From Marinomonas lutimaris (GTDB taxonomy: Bacteria > Pseudomonadota > Gammaproteobacteria > Pseudomonadales > Marinomonadaceae), in assembly GCF_019426345.1 (NCBI RefSeq), contig NZ_JAHLLW010000007.1:124001-188000 (forward strand): a stretch of 64,000 nucleotides of DNA, written 5' to 3'. Below the pieces are notes generated by a model, which saw only the letters and a program-made list of their open reading frames with translations, did not search any database and was not told the origin of the DNA. Positions 55,285 through 64,000 of this stretch are shown here, piece after piece; the first letter of the stretch is position 1; each line of letters begins with the position of its first letter. Made by a program: the position numbers and the translations under genes.

Positions 55285-57333
55285 ATGAGTCAATCCATGC
55301 CATCCATATCCCATCGTCTTCGCAATCTGAATGAGCGTCAGCTAGATGCCGTCAAACAGATCGATGGACCTTTGCTAGTATTGGCGGGTGCTGGCTCGGG
55401 AAAAACCAGTGTTATCACCACAAAGATTGCCTATCTGATTCAAACATGTGGCTTCAAAGCTAATAGTATTATCGCGGTGACTTTTACCAATAAAGCGGCG
55501 CGAGAAATGAAAGAGCGTGTTGTCGGCATGTTGTCTAAACAAGAAAGTCGAGGCTTGAGTATCTCGACTTTCCACAATTTAGGCTTACGCATTCTTCGTA
55601 AAGAATATCGCCGCGCGGGTTTAAAAGAAGGCTTCACCCTTTTTGATTCTCAAGACTCCCTTAGTCTGATCAAAGAAATCCTCGATAAAGAATTTAACGG
55701 TCAAACTGACTCTGCCGCTTACTGTCAAAATACGGTTTCCAACTGGAAAAACGATCTAACTACGCCACAAGAAGCCATGACCAATGCGGACACCGAAGAG
55801 TTTCTGCTAGCGGCGCAAGTGTATGTGCAATATCAGCGTTATTTGCGCGCTTACAACGCAGTAGATTTCGACGATTTGATCTTATTGCCGGTTAGTTTGT
55901 TAATGGCCGATGCAGAGCTGCGCGATCGTTGGCAAAACAAAGTTCGCTACTTGCTGGTGGATGAGTGCCAAGACACCAACGCCAGTCAGTATGAATTGAT
56001 TCGTTTGTTAGCTGGATTTCGTCGTTGTTTCACTCTAGTAGGCGATGATGATCAATCTATTTATGCGTGGCGTGGTGCACGCCCTGAAAACCTTGAGCGT
56101 TTGTCTGTCGATTACCCGAGTTTGAAATTGGTCAAGTTGGAGCAAAACTACCGTTCGACTAAAACCATCCTGAAAGCGGCCAATACGCTGATAGCGAACA
56201 ATCCGCATATTTACGATAAAGCCTTATGGAGTGATCACGAAGAGGGCGACCCGATTCGCGTTATGGTGACGCGTAACGAAGATGCGGAATCGGAGCGTGT
56301 GGCAGCCGAAATACAATCACGTCATTTACGTCATGAAATTCCCTATCGAGATTTTGCCATCTTGTATCGTGGCAACCACCAAGCGCGCTTGTTAGAGATC
56401 AAGTTACAAGCGTACCGTATTCCTTACAAGATGAACGGCGGTACTTCGTTTTTCTCTCGGGCGGAAATCAAAGATTTAATGAGCTATTTGCGTCTTTTGG
56501 TAAACCCTTCCGACGACAACGCTTTCCTACGCATCGTTAACTTGCCGCGTCGAGAGATTGGACCAGCCACGCTTGAAAAAGTGGGTAACCTTGCCACCGA
56601 ACGTGGTGTTAGCTTGTTTGAAGCATCGGGTTACAAAGAGCTAGAAGACACCATTACAGGTCGTTCGTTAAAAAGCTTGCAGGATTTTGAACGTTGGATG
56701 TCTACCTTGCGCCAGCGTTTAGAAGGCGCTTCGCCTGTCCCCGTGATCGAGCAAATGATTCACGACATGGATTATTACGGCTGGATTCAAGAGCAAACCT
56801 CTTCTAATAAAGCGGGTGATCGACGCATAGAAAACGTGCGTTTCTTGCTGGATTCCATTCAACGCATGATGGAATCCGCTTGGGAAGAAGACGAAACAGC
56901 AGGCTTGGATCAAGCCATTAGTAAGCTGTTATTAATCGATATGCTGGAACGCCAAGAAGAAGAGGAAGACGAAGACAAGGTGCAGTTACTGACGCTTCAT
57001 GCCTCCAAAGGTTTGGAATATCCACATGTGTTCTTGATTGGTTGTGAAGAAGAGCTTTTGCCTCATAGAAACAGCATAGAGAACGACGACATTGAAGAAG
57101 AACGTCGACTGGCTTATGTGGGCATCACTCGGGCGAAAAAGACTTTGTGCATCACCTTAGCGGCGAAACGTCGTCAATACGGTGAAGAGATCGACTGCTT
57201 GCCAAGTCGATTCTTGGACGAATTACCAGAAGAAGACTTGGTGTGGGAAGGCCGCAGCGACGAAGGAGAAAGCACTAAAAAAGAACGCGGCCAAGCTTCA
57301 TTATCTGCCTTAAAAGCCATGCTAAATGGCTAA
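55285..57333 (+). CDS. rep: ATP-dependent DNA helicase Rep
   Basis: The 682-residue UvrD-family 3'-5' helicase clears proteins ahead of replication forks. Motifs are Q-motif LNERQLDAV, Walker A GAGSGKTSVI, motif II LLVDECQDTN, motif III VGDDDQSIYAWRGA and motif VI YVGITRAKK; size and motifs fit Rep rather than UvrD (about 720 residues). The extra C-terminal acidic/Lys region is short. The convergent cytochrome c5 gene follows, as in pseudomonads. Confidence 0.92.
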   Translation: MSQSMPSISHRLRNLNERQLDAVKQIDGPLLVLAGAGSGKTSVITTKIAYLIQTCGFKANSIIAVTFTNKAAREMKERVVGMLSKQESRGLSISTFHNLGLRILRKEYRRAGLKEGFTLFDSQDSLSLIKEILDKEFNGQTDSAAYCQNTVSNWKNDLTTPQEAMTNADTEEFLLAAQVYVQYQRYLRAYNAVDFDDLILLPVSLLMADAELRDRWQNKVRYLLVDECQDTNASQYELIRLLAGFRRCFTLVGDDDQSIYAWRGARPENLERLSVDYPSLKLVKLEQNYRSTKTILKAANTLIANNPHIYDKALWSDHEEGDPIRVMVTRNEDAESERVAAEIQSRHLRHEIPYRDFAILYRGNHQARLLEIKLQAYRIPYKMNGGTSFFSRAEIKDLMSYLRLLVNPSDDNAFLRIVNLPRREIGPATLEKVGNLATERGVSLFEASGYKELEDTITGRSLKSLQDFERWMSTLRQRLEGASPVPVIEQMIHDMDYYGWIQEQTSSNKAGDRRIENVRFLLDSIQRMMESAWEEDETAGLDQAISKLLLIDMLERQEEEEDEDKVQLLTLHASKGLEYPHVFLIGCEEELLPHRNSIENDDIEEERRLAYVGITRAKKTLCITLAAKRRQYGEEIDCLPSRFLDELPEEDLVWEGRSDEGESTKKERGQASLSALKAMLNG

Positions 57334-57345
57334 GTAGTTAAACAG

Positions 57346-57684
57346 CTAGTTGCTTGAGCTATTGTCGATCATGTATTGAATCGCACCACGCAACTCGTCT
57401 TCGCTGCAATCAAAGCACAACCCCTTTGGCGGCATGGCTTTATAGCCACTTGTCGCATCTTTTAATAAAGTGTCTATGCCTTTTTCAATGCGTGGTTGCC
57501 AATCAGCCTTATTACCAAATTTCGGTGCGCCTGCGACGCCATTCATGTGACAGGCAATGCAATAGCTGTTGTAAAGTGTTTCACCAGAACGTGCGGCATA
57601 TGCCGAATTGCTCAGCAGCAGGCTCATAGCGAAACCACTAAATAAAAGGGCTGTAAAACTGAGCGGGAAACGCTTGCATTGCAT
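57346..57684 (-). CDS. Cytochrome c5 family protein
   Basis: The 112-residue class I c-type cytochrome has a signal peptide (about residues 1-30, ending SAYA), the heme-binding CIACH motif near residue 44 and a methionine ligand in KAMPPKG. Two further cysteines in LCFDCSEDE are typical of the cytochrome c5 group. It acts as a small periplasmic electron carrier. The Met at 57684 gives the usual signal peptide; a longer frame to 57810 has no homology. AGGAG lies about 12 bases upstream. Confidence 0.87.
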   Translation of the reverse strand: MQCKRFPLSFTALLFSGFAMSLLLSNSAYAARSGETLYNSYCIACHMNGVAGAPKFGNKADWQPRIEKGIDTLLKDATSGYKAMPPKGLCFDCSEDELRGAIQYMIDNSSSN

Positions 57685-57904
57685 CGGTAGAGACGCTCCT
57701 GATAACATGAATAAGTGAACAGCGAGTGAATTATCCTCGACTTCAACCACTAGGTAAATGAGAGAAAAGCAGATAAAAACATGAATCTGCGGCTTTCCGT
57801 CATTAAGCACTGGAATCCTGAGGAATTTCCTTTAGAATACGCACTCCAATTTGTTCTGGCTCACTTTGCATCGCGCAAAGTATTACTGCCACGCAACAAG
57901 TCAT

Positions 57905-57981
57905 GCGCCCGTAGCTCAGCTGGATAGAGCGTCGCCCTCCGGAGGCGAAGGTCGGAGGTTCAAATCCTCTCGGGCGTACCA
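57905..57981 (+). tRNA. tRNA-Arg (anticodon CCG)
   Basis: A 77-base cloverleaf: acceptor GCGCCCG pairs with CGGGCGT, D-arm GTAGCTCAGCTGGATAGAGC, anticodon stem TCGCC / GGCGA around loop CTCCGGA, T-arm with GGTTCAAATCC, and an encoded 3' CCA. It reads CGG arginine codons. Confidence 0.95.
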
Positions 57982-58084
57982 TTTTTAATTCCCTCGCATT
58001 TAAAAAATTAATTGATTTTGACAATTTCCAAATTATTGTTTTCTGGTAATTTTTAGCCTTTATTACCCTTGAAAACGCTATACC

Positions 58085-58117
58085 AAAAAAAAGCCAGTAT
58101 GGGTATCCATACTGGCT
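58085..58117 (-). terminator. Terminator of the siderophore receptor gene
   Basis: Perfect 11-bp stem AGCCAGTATGG / CCATACTGGCT, four-base loop, then an A-run that is a T-run on the minus strand, 42 bases after the receptor stop. Confidence 0.85.
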
Positions 58118-58158
58118 AAATAAAAGGGATGGTGTTCGATTTATTGTCTTACGGCTGT

Positions 58159-60285
58159 TTACCAGCTGTGGTTCAAGGTGAGAGTGATGTCTCTGCCTGG
58201 GTTGTAGTAATTTGCAGTACCCGAACCGACTACATATTGCTTATCCAGTAGGTTTTTAATATTTAAGCCTAGCTTGGTGTCTGCGGTGATTTGGTAATCA
58301 AAAGCCGCATCAAATAGTGTTGCCGCTTCACTTTTAGATGTGTTCACAGCGTCAAAGTAATAAGACCCAACATAACGTGCCCCAAGACCAATACTCATTG
58401 TTTGATTAGGTAGTGTGTAGTGGCTCCACAAAGAAGCGGTACTTCGTGGTGCTGTGACAAATTCATTGCCTTTAATTGAGCTCCCATTTCGTAGTGTTCC
58501 TTTCACTACTTCCGATTTCATATAAGAGTAGCCTGCACTAATGTTCAGGTTTTCCGTTAAGTCGGCTCTTGCCTCTAGGTCCAATCCTTGTGTTTTCGAT
58601 TTACCAATAGATTCTGGATCAGTACTAATGACACCATTGCGAATGATTCTAATAGGAACGTTATTTCTAGTTAGGTCATATACAGAAGCTGAAAATATTG
58701 CGTTCATTTCGTAAGGTGCGTATTTGATACCGACTTCGAGTTGTTCGCCTCGTTCGGGTTTATTAGCACTACCATTACTATCAATTGATGGTGGAGCAAC
58801 AGATTCAACTTGGCTTAAGTAAGCAGACAACTCATCATTTATTTTATAAGTAAGGGCGCCACGGAGAGTTGTTTCTGAAAAACTTTCATTCGCTTTGACT
58901 CCAGTTAGATTATTTTTATTTGACAGATTTAAAGCGTCGTTTCGAACACCGAGCGTGACAATGTATTTATCATCAAATGATAGGTTTTGTTGCAGAAAAA
59001 TGGATTTTGTCGTGTAGTCTTTTTTGTTATCACTGCTAAGGGGAAAGTTTGGCTTACCTGTATAAATAGGGTTGGCTATATCAATTGAAGTTACAGAGCC
59101 GTCAGCTGTTGTTATATCACTTGATGCATCACGATATTCAATACCTACCGTCGTACTACTGTCTACACTGTCAAAGCTAGCATCGTATTGCAGCATTGTA
59201 TTACCAATAAACTCTTGAGCGTTGGTATCCGATCCATAGCGGTATCTATTTACAGTGCTGCCGACACGACCAGCTGTGTCGGAGAGATAAATGTAGCCAA
59301 AATCATCGGTTAAATCGCTGTAGCGTAAGTTGCCTAGTACTTTTAATTGGCGATTAATACGATGGGTAATTTGTGCTGTGATATTGGTTCGCTCAACGCT
59401 ATGATTGTTGTAGTCTGGTTCGCCAAAGAAGTTACTGCGATCGTACTCTTTATCAAGCGGATAGCCGCCGCTGTTTGGTGTTGAATCTGTATTCAAGTAG
59501 TCAATTAAAAGTGTCGCGCTGGTGCTGCTGTTTGGTTCCCATGTTAATCCACCCATGATGAACTCAGAATCATCTTTGGAATAATCGTATTCTCGGTCGC
59601 TGTCTTTTACCTTGCCTGTTAGTCGGTAGGCTAGGGTTTCGTTTTCATTTAATGTGTCACCGACATCGATACCCACTTCTTTATGGTCGTTAGAACCATA
59701 GGTAACATAAGTATTTCTGATACTTTCAAATTTTGGGCGCTTGCTAACGAAATTTACTGATCCGCCTGGGTCTGCGGGGCCAAATAGAGTGGAGTTAGCA
59801 CCGCGTAAGACTTCCACACGTTCAAAAGCATAAGGGTCTTCACGTACGCCACGCATAGAACCCAACGTCATACCGTCGCGATAGGTGGTTGCTTGAAATC
59901 CTCGAATCATAAAATAATCGTTGCGGTCATCGGTTCCATAATAGTCAGTAACTAATCCTGGAGAGTACTGCAAAACCTCTTCTGTGGTGCTGGCGCCACG
60001 TTGCTTGATTTCTTTTTCAGTGATGACAGAGACAGACGCCGGTGTGTCTTGGATGCTGGTAGCGACTTTACCACCGACCCAAAGCTCTTTGGCCACAACA
60101 GATTCTGAATCATCGTCGGCTATAGCTTGATCATTGACGATGATAGGGGAAAGTCGAAAGGTGCCTGCTTCACTTTCTGTTTCTGCATACCCAGCAATTG
60201 GTGTGAGTACGGAGCAGCAGAAAAGTGTCGCGGCAGCGCAGTGGTTTTGCTTTAACTTCAAGGGAAGAGCGCTTTTCTTGTTCAT
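58159..60285 (-). CDS. TonB-dependent siderophore receptor
   Basis: The 708-residue outer-membrane receptor has a signal peptide (cleavage after GYA, residue 34), a plug domain (about 60-190: SVSVITEKEIKQRGASTTEEVLQYSPG, MIRGFQATTYRDGM, ERVEVLRGANSTLFGPADPGGSVNFVSKRP) and a 22-strand barrel ending NHSW. There is no N-terminal secretin/STN domain, so it is not a FecA/FpvA-type transducer. FoxA/FhuA-like relatives take hydroxamates, but the ligand here is unknown. It is downstream of the matching ABC importer and has a Fur-like site before it. Confidence 0.92.
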   Translation of the reverse strand: MNKKSALPLKLKQNHCAAATLFCCSVLTPIAGYAETESEAGTFRLSPIIVNDQAIADDDSESVVAKELWVGGKVATSIQDTPASVSVITEKEIKQRGASTTEEVLQYSPGLVTDYYGTDDRNDYFMIRGFQATTYRDGMTLGSMRGVREDPYAFERVEVLRGANSTLFGPADPGGSVNFVSKRPKFESIRNTYVTYGSNDHKEVGIDVGDTLNENETLAYRLTGKVKDSDREYDYSKDDSEFIMGGLTWEPNSSTSATLLIDYLNTDSTPNSGGYPLDKEYDRSNFFGEPDYNNHSVERTNITAQITHRINRQLKVLGNLRYSDLTDDFGYIYLSDTAGRVGSTVNRYRYGSDTNAQEFIGNTMLQYDASFDSVDSSTTVGIEYRDASSDITTADGSVTSIDIANPIYTGKPNFPLSSDNKKDYTTKSIFLQQNLSFDDKYIVTLGVRNDALNLSNKNNLTGVKANESFSETTLRGALTYKINDELSAYLSQVESVAPPSIDSNGSANKPERGEQLEVGIKYAPYEMNAIFSASVYDLTRNNVPIRIIRNGVISTDPESIGKSKTQGLDLEARADLTENLNISAGYSYMKSEVVKGTLRNGSSIKGNEFVTAPRSTASLWSHYTLPNQTMSIGLGARYVGSYYFDAVNTSKSEAATLFDAAFDYQITADTKLGLNIKNLLDKQYVVGSGTANYYNPGRDITLTLNHSW

Positions 60286-60325
60286 TTTTGGTTCCTCTAT
60301 AATTTCATAATATGAAAATAGTATT

Positions 60326-60344
60326 GCTAATGATTATTGATAAA
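60326..60344 (-). promoter_or_regulatory. Candidate Fur box of the siderophore receptor
   Basis: On the minus strand TTTATCAATAATCATTAGC matches 12 of 19 positions of the Fur consensus in a very AT-rich leader, 41 bases upstream of the receptor start. It would give the receptor iron control independent of the ABC genes. Confidence 0.55.
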
Positions 60345-60379
60345 TTATTGTAATAATTAACGGTTTCAATTTGCTGTTT

Positions 60380-61189
60380 TTAAGTGTGTTTTATTCTCTT
60401 GTGTCGTCCAATTGGCAACACCATTGGGCTGCCGGAAATAGGGTCTGTGATGACTTGGCTCTGCAGGCCAAAAACAGCGTGGATCATGTCTTCTGTTACC
60501 ACTTCATTTGGCGCTCCATTGGCACATACTTGACCTTGTCGTATGGCGATGAGCTGGTCTGAATAACGCGCTGCCAGATTCAGGTCATGCAATACCAATA
60601 CAATGGTGGTGCCACGGGTTTGGTTTAGATCGACCAGCAGGTCCAATACTTCAATTTGGTGAGCGACGTCCAAGAAGGTGGTCGGCTCGTCTAACAGCAA
60701 TATGCCGGTTTCTTGTGCTAATGCCATGGCGATCCAGACTCGCTGGCGTTGCCCACCGGATAATTCGTCTATTTCTCGGTCCAAAAGCTCTGTGGTTTTG
60801 GTGGTTTCTAGCGCCTTGGCAATGGCTTCATCGTCTTCTTTGCGCCACCTTGATAGGAATCCATGATGGGGATGTCTGCCTCGGCTGACTAGGTCGCTGA
60901 CCGTAATGCCTTCCGGTGCAATGGGTGATTGGGGCAATAAGCCAAGCGTTTGCGCTAGTTGTCGTGTTGGCGTGTTGTGTATCGATCTGCCATCCAGTAA
61001 GACATGGCCACTTGAAGGCGATAATAAGCGTGACATAGTGCGCAATAAGGTGGATTTTCCGCAGGCATTAGCGCCAATGATAGACGTAATTTGACCGGGT
61101 TTAATGTCAATGTTGATATCGTTCAGGATGGTTTTTTCACCATAACCAGCGGCAAGATGATCGACAACGAGTTGGTGTTTTAGTGTCAT
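60380..61189 (-). CDS. Iron-siderophore ABC transporter ATP-binding protein
   Basis: The 269-residue ATPase of the FecE/FhuC family has Walker A GANACGKSTLLR, Q-loop LLPQSPIAPEG, signature LSGGQRQRVWIAMAL and Walker B ILLLDEPTTFLD. It powers import of ferric siderophore from the periplasm. Its start overlaps the stop of the second permease gene by four bases (ATGA), so it is the fourth gene of the operon starting beyond the right edge. The receptor gene follows 95 bases later. Confidence 0.92.
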   Translation of the reverse strand: MTLKHQLVVDHLAAGYGEKTILNDINIDIKPGQITSIIGANACGKSTLLRTMSRLLSPSSGHVLLDGRSIHNTPTRQLAQTLGLLPQSPIAPEGITVSDLVSRGRHPHHGFLSRWRKEDDEAIAKALETTKTTELLDREIDELSGGQRQRVWIAMALAQETGILLLDEPTTFLDVAHQIEVLDLLVDLNQTRGTTIVLVLHDLNLAARYSDQLIAIRQGQVCANGAPNEVVTEDMIHAVFGLQSQVITDPISGSPMVLPIGRHKRIKHT

Positions 61190-62226
61190 AGTGAGCCACC
61201 TTTACGATTGACACGAATAATAAGATAAATAAGGTAGGGCGCGCCTAGAGCGCCAGTAATCACACCGACAGGATAGCGACTAGGCAGCAAGAATTGTCCG
61301 ATGTAATCACCGCCCATGACTAAGCAAGCGCCCACTAAACCGGAAGGAATCAGCAAAGAACCATTGTTCTTCACAAGGCGAACCGCAATGGGGCCTGATA
61401 AGAAAGCCACAAACGCAATAGGCCCTGTGATTGCGACTCCCACAGCAATCAGCCCAACAGCCGACACAATGACGGTAATGCGTGTCATGCCGACTCGAAC
61501 ACCCAGTGCGTGAGCGGTATCATCACCCATTCGTAATGCTTCTAAATCTTTGCTTCTGCTTAGTAAAAATCCACCGAACACCAATAAAGAGAGAATGAGT
61601 GGCAAGGCTTGATGAATTTGTGCGGAGTTCACACTTCCACTGAGCCAGCGCATGGCTTCTTGGCGGTCCCATGCTTGGGCTTGGGATAACAAATACACAA
61701 TAAAGCTTTCAATCATCGCAGAGACGCCAATGCCAACCAGAATAAGTCGAGCACCTGACGCTCCATTTCGATAGGACAATCCATAGACTGCTAAAGCGAC
61801 CAATAAGCCTACGGCGATAGAGAAGAAAGCCACGCTAGAGCCATCCATGTGCAGCACAATAATGGCAAATACCGCGGCGGCGGTCGCACCTGAACTTACT
61901 CCGATAATATCGGGGCTGGCCAAAGGGTTTCTCAACATGACTTGGAATGCCACGCCAGCCATACCAAAACTCATGCCGACGAGAAGGGAGATAATCGCTC
62001 GTGGTAGGCGTAACTGACCCACAACAAAAGACGCGCCTGGGACATGTTCACCCAGTAAAACGTTTATCACGTCTTGTGGTGGTGTAAAGGATTGCCCCAA
62101 GGTTAAGGTGATTGAAAACGCAGCCACAGCCAATAAGCAAAGTAAGCTAGCCACGCATTTCCAGCGCTTAGATCGGTTTTTACGTCCATTGGTAACGCGT
62201 GCGAGCGTCGAGCTTGTGTTGATCAT
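61186..62226 (-). CDS. Iron-siderophore ABC transporter permease 2 (FecD-like)
   Basis: The 346-residue FecCD-family permease has about ten predicted helices. Typical are LRLPRAIISLLVGMSFGMAGVAFQVMLRNPLASPDIIGVSSGA and the terminal GPIAFVAFLSGPIAVRLV. ATG 62226 overlaps the first permease's stop (ATGA); the frame runs further upstream to 62361 but that part is antisense-like to the other permease and unlikely. It pairs with the first permease as a heterodimer. Confidence 0.9.
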   Translation of the reverse strand: MINTSSTLARVTNGRKNRSKRWKCVASLLCLLAVAAFSITLTLGQSFTPPQDVINVLLGEHVPGASFVVGQLRLPRAIISLLVGMSFGMAGVAFQVMLRNPLASPDIIGVSSGATAAAVFAIIVLHMDGSSVAFFSIAVGLLVALAVYGLSYRNGASGARLILVGIGVSAMIESFIVYLLSQAQAWDRQEAMRWLSGSVNSAQIHQALPLILSLLVFGGFLLSRSKDLEALRMGDDTAHALGVRVGMTRITVIVSAVGLIAVGVAITGPIAFVAFLSGPIAVRLVKNNGSLLIPSGLVGACLVMGGDYIGQFLLPSRYPVGVITGALGAPYLIYLIIRVNRKGGSL

Positions 62227-63245
62227 AACTCTTTCACCCGTTGTCGACGGACAATCCAGATGAAGAAAGGTGCGCCAACAAAGGCGGTCACGACGCCGAC
62301 CGACAGTTCGCTTGGTCTTGATATAATGCGTCCTAACACATCCGCACTTAATAATAAGCAAGCACCGACGAGCGCTGAAAAAATGAGCAGCCAGCGGTTA
62401 TCCACTCCAACAAGTAGTCTACATAAATGGGGCACCACGAGGCCGACAAAGCCAATAGGACCGCAAATGGCGGTAGTAGCACCACAGAGTAAAACCGCAG
62501 ACAGCCAAGCGAGGGCACGAATCCAAGCGACATTTTCTCCTAGCCCTGCGGCGATATCGTCCCCAAGCGCCAGTGTATTGAGCTTTCTAGCCACAAATAC
62601 ACTGAGTAAAAAACCAACGATTAAGAAGGGCAGTACGAGCTGTAGGCTGTCAAAGGTGGCACCACCGACGCCACCTATTTGCCAAGAGTTAGCGCTGCCG
62701 GCAATGTCATTTCTTGGCAAGACGACAGCCACAATAAAAGAAGACAGTGCAGCAGACGTGGCGGCACCCGCCAAAGCGAATTTGAGCGGGGTGGATTTGC
62801 CGTAACCTAACGAACTAATGAAATAGACAAAGATGGCCGTTATGCCAGCCCCTAATATGGCGAGCCAAACATAGGTTTGCAGCTGGTTAATACCAAACCA
62901 CGCTAGCCCAATAACAACAAAGAAAGCGGCACCCACATTAACGCCAAGAATCCCAGGGTCGGCTAGTGGGTTGCGGGTCACACTTTGCATAATGGCACCG
63001 GATAACCCCAAGGCGCAGCCAGCAAGGATGGCAAGTACTGTGCGTGGTATGCGCATGGTCACAGAGGCTTCCCCCATGGTGTTCATCTGGCCTTGTAATG
63101 CACCTATTATTTCTTGCCAAGTAACCTCCCTCGTGCCAATGGCAATAGAGGAAAAGCACAACAGCAGTAAGACCACCGTGACAAACAACAGAGCAATGGG
63201 CTTTTGTTTTAGAAAGCCTTTATGTTTGGCGTTGCTTTGGCTCAT
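62223..63245 (-). CDS. Iron-siderophore ABC transporter permease 1 (FecC-like)
   Basis: The 340-residue FecCD-family permease has around ten predicted helices. It carries MRIPRTVLAILAGCALGLSGAIMQSVTRNPLADPGILGVNVGAA and CGPIGFVGLVVPHLCRLLVG, the cytoplasmic coupling helix region. It overlaps the binding-protein gene upstream (ATGA) and the second permease downstream (ATGA), so the whole ABC set is translationally coupled. Confidence 0.92.
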   Translation of the reverse strand: MSQSNAKHKGFLKQKPIALLFVTVVLLLLCFSSIAIGTREVTWQEIIGALQGQMNTMGEASVTMRIPRTVLAILAGCALGLSGAIMQSVTRNPLADPGILGVNVGAAFFVVIGLAWFGINQLQTYVWLAILGAGITAIFVYFISSLGYGKSTPLKFALAGAATSAALSSFIVAVVLPRNDIAGSANSWQIGGVGGATFDSLQLVLPFLIVGFLLSVFVARKLNTLALGDDIAAGLGENVAWIRALAWLSAVLLCGATTAICGPIGFVGLVVPHLCRLLVGVDNRWLLIFSALVGACLLLSADVLGRIISRPSELSVGVVTAFVGAPFFIWIVRRQRVKEL

Positions 63246-64000
63246 TTTGCTTTACGAGCCGCTTCAGCAAGAGCTTGAAGGTATTCATCTAACACCCAAG
63301 TAATAGACAGTGGCGTCGGATTAGCAGCAGTCGCCATTTTGCTATTGCCCAGCATGACAATAGAGTCATTTTTAACCGCACGCATTTTTGACATAAGTGG
63401 GTTTGATTCTAAAGGCGCCAGCAACTCTTCATTGCCATAGGTAACGAAAATGTCTACGTCGTTAAACATGTCTATTTGCTCAATGCTGCTTTCGCCAGAG
63501 AAGAGCCCATCTTTACTGATGTCTTTGATGCTTTGCGGAGAGTGCATGCCGAGGTCATCAAAAAATTTCACACGGGTATCATTGGCGCTGTAAAAGCGAA
63601 TAACACTTAAATCGGTCGGATCAAGATGGGTGATAAACATGGCCGATTTGCCTTTTAACTCTGGGTATTGATCAACACGCTCGGCGATGTCTTTTTCAAT
63701 GCTGGCAATGAGCTCTTCGCCTTCTTCTGCCATTCCCAGCCCTGCACTATTAATACGAATCATGCTGCGCCAGTTGGTAGACCAAGGTTTGTCTGGGAAA
63801 GCGACGACCGGCGCGATCATGCTTAACGTATCGTAATCGGATTGACTTAAGCCGGAGTATGCCGCGAGGATAACGTCGGGTTGTGTTGCTGCGACCGCTT
63901 CGAAATCGATTCCATCGCCTTCATCGAATAACACTGGCGTCTTGGCATTAAGTTTTTTGAGTCGTGCAGCCACCCAAGGCAACAAACCGTCGTTATCGTC
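63242..64000 (-). CDS. Iron-siderophore ABC transporter substrate-binding protein (5' end outside window)
   Basis: The last 252 residues of a FepB/FecB/FhuD-class periplasmic binding protein; signal peptide and N-terminal lobe start lie beyond the right edge. Seen are FDEGDGIDFEAVAATQPDVILAAYSGLSQSDYDTLSMIAPVVAFPD, the long helix linking the two lobes, and the C-terminal lobe with ITWVLDEYLQAL. It should deliver ferric siderophore to the permeases encoded immediately downstream by ATGA overlap. Confidence 0.9.
   Translation of the reverse strand, partial: DDNDGLLPWVAARLKKLNAKTPVLFDEGDGIDFEAVAATQPDVILAAYSGLSQSDYDTLSMIAPVVAFPDKPWSTNWRSMIRINSAGLGMAEEGEELIASIEKDIAERVDQYPELKGKSAMFITHLDPTDLSVIRFYSANDTRVKFFDDLGMHSPQSIKDISKDGLFSGESSIEQIDMFNDVDIFVTYGNEELLAPLESNPLMSKMRAVKNDSIVMLGNSKMATAANPTPLSITWVLDEYLQALAEAARKAK

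Noticed and set aside
57803-58024. 73-codon reverse frame containing PRGFEPPTFASGGR
   Set aside because: This is the well-known false translation of the antisense of a tRNA gene; the tRNA-Arg explains it.
62227-62361. N-terminal extension of the second siderophore permease
   Set aside because: The 45 extra residues overlap the first permease gene and have no homology; the ATG at 62226 forms the expected ATGA overlap.

Overview
The window looks like chromosomal DNA of a marine gammaproteobacterium, most like Oceanospirillales and Marinomonas-type genomes. This is an inference from gene content and moderate GC; no database search was possible. Supporting points are a pseudomonad-type arginine succinyltransferase pathway with two AstA paralogues, a fagA-fumC pair, a rep/cytochrome c5 neighbourhood, glnK-amtB, and many LysR regulators beside transporters. 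No insertion sequence, integrase, phage gene or CRISPR array was seen. Genes are tightly packed and nearly all belong to known families.

Layout: 1-586 is the start of a Tat-exported multicopper oxidase that runs off the left edge. 617-4303 holds a LysR/EamA divergent pair and an ABC exporter. 4497-9446 holds a Cys/Met-metabolism PLP enzyme, a polar amino acid ABC importer (binding protein, permease with an unusual inserted domain, ATPase) and a GcvA-like LysR. 9527-12447 holds small conserved proteins: a TIGR03643 protein, LexA-controlled YebG, an MscS channel, a YceB-like lipoprotein and SlyD. 12618-14526 is an apparent Fur-controlled fagA-fumC operon. 14701-17983 is a MarR-EmrA-EmrB efflux operon with a palindromic operator.

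18073-22648 is a patch of accessory genes: a racemase, two GNAT acetyltransferases, a DUF3820 protein, a LysR and one unrecognised 469-residue protein (19425-20834) that is the least explained gene here. 22842-24853 is the glutathione-dependent formaldehyde oxidation pair. 24905-29134 holds late cobalamin genes (cobQ divergent from cbiB, a cobC-type decarboxylase and cobU). 29233-30774 holds gpt, DUF2914 and DUF1904 genes. 30944-35959 is the arginine catabolic cluster aruF-aruG-astD-astB, lacking the aminotransferase and the desuccinylase. 36114-47962 includes a DUF1653 protein, a LysR, an RND efflux operon, a LysR/mmsA divergent pair, a diguanylate cyclase, a ClpP-fold lipoprotein, a DUF1289 protein and radA.

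48024-57684 holds a GNAT-nitrilase fusion, glnK-amtB with a sigma-54 promoter and an NtrC-like site, ubiK, a TIGR02450 protein, a comM-type ATPase, a BASS-family transporter, rep and a cytochrome c5. A tRNA-Arg(CCG) lies at 57905-57981. From 58085 to the right edge is an iron-siderophore uptake cluster: a TonB-dependent receptor and an ABC importer whose binding-protein gene runs off the edge. Iron is a shared theme. Fur-like sites precede both fagA-fumC and the siderophore receptor, and FumC is an iron-independent fumarase, so the two loci may respond together to iron limitation.
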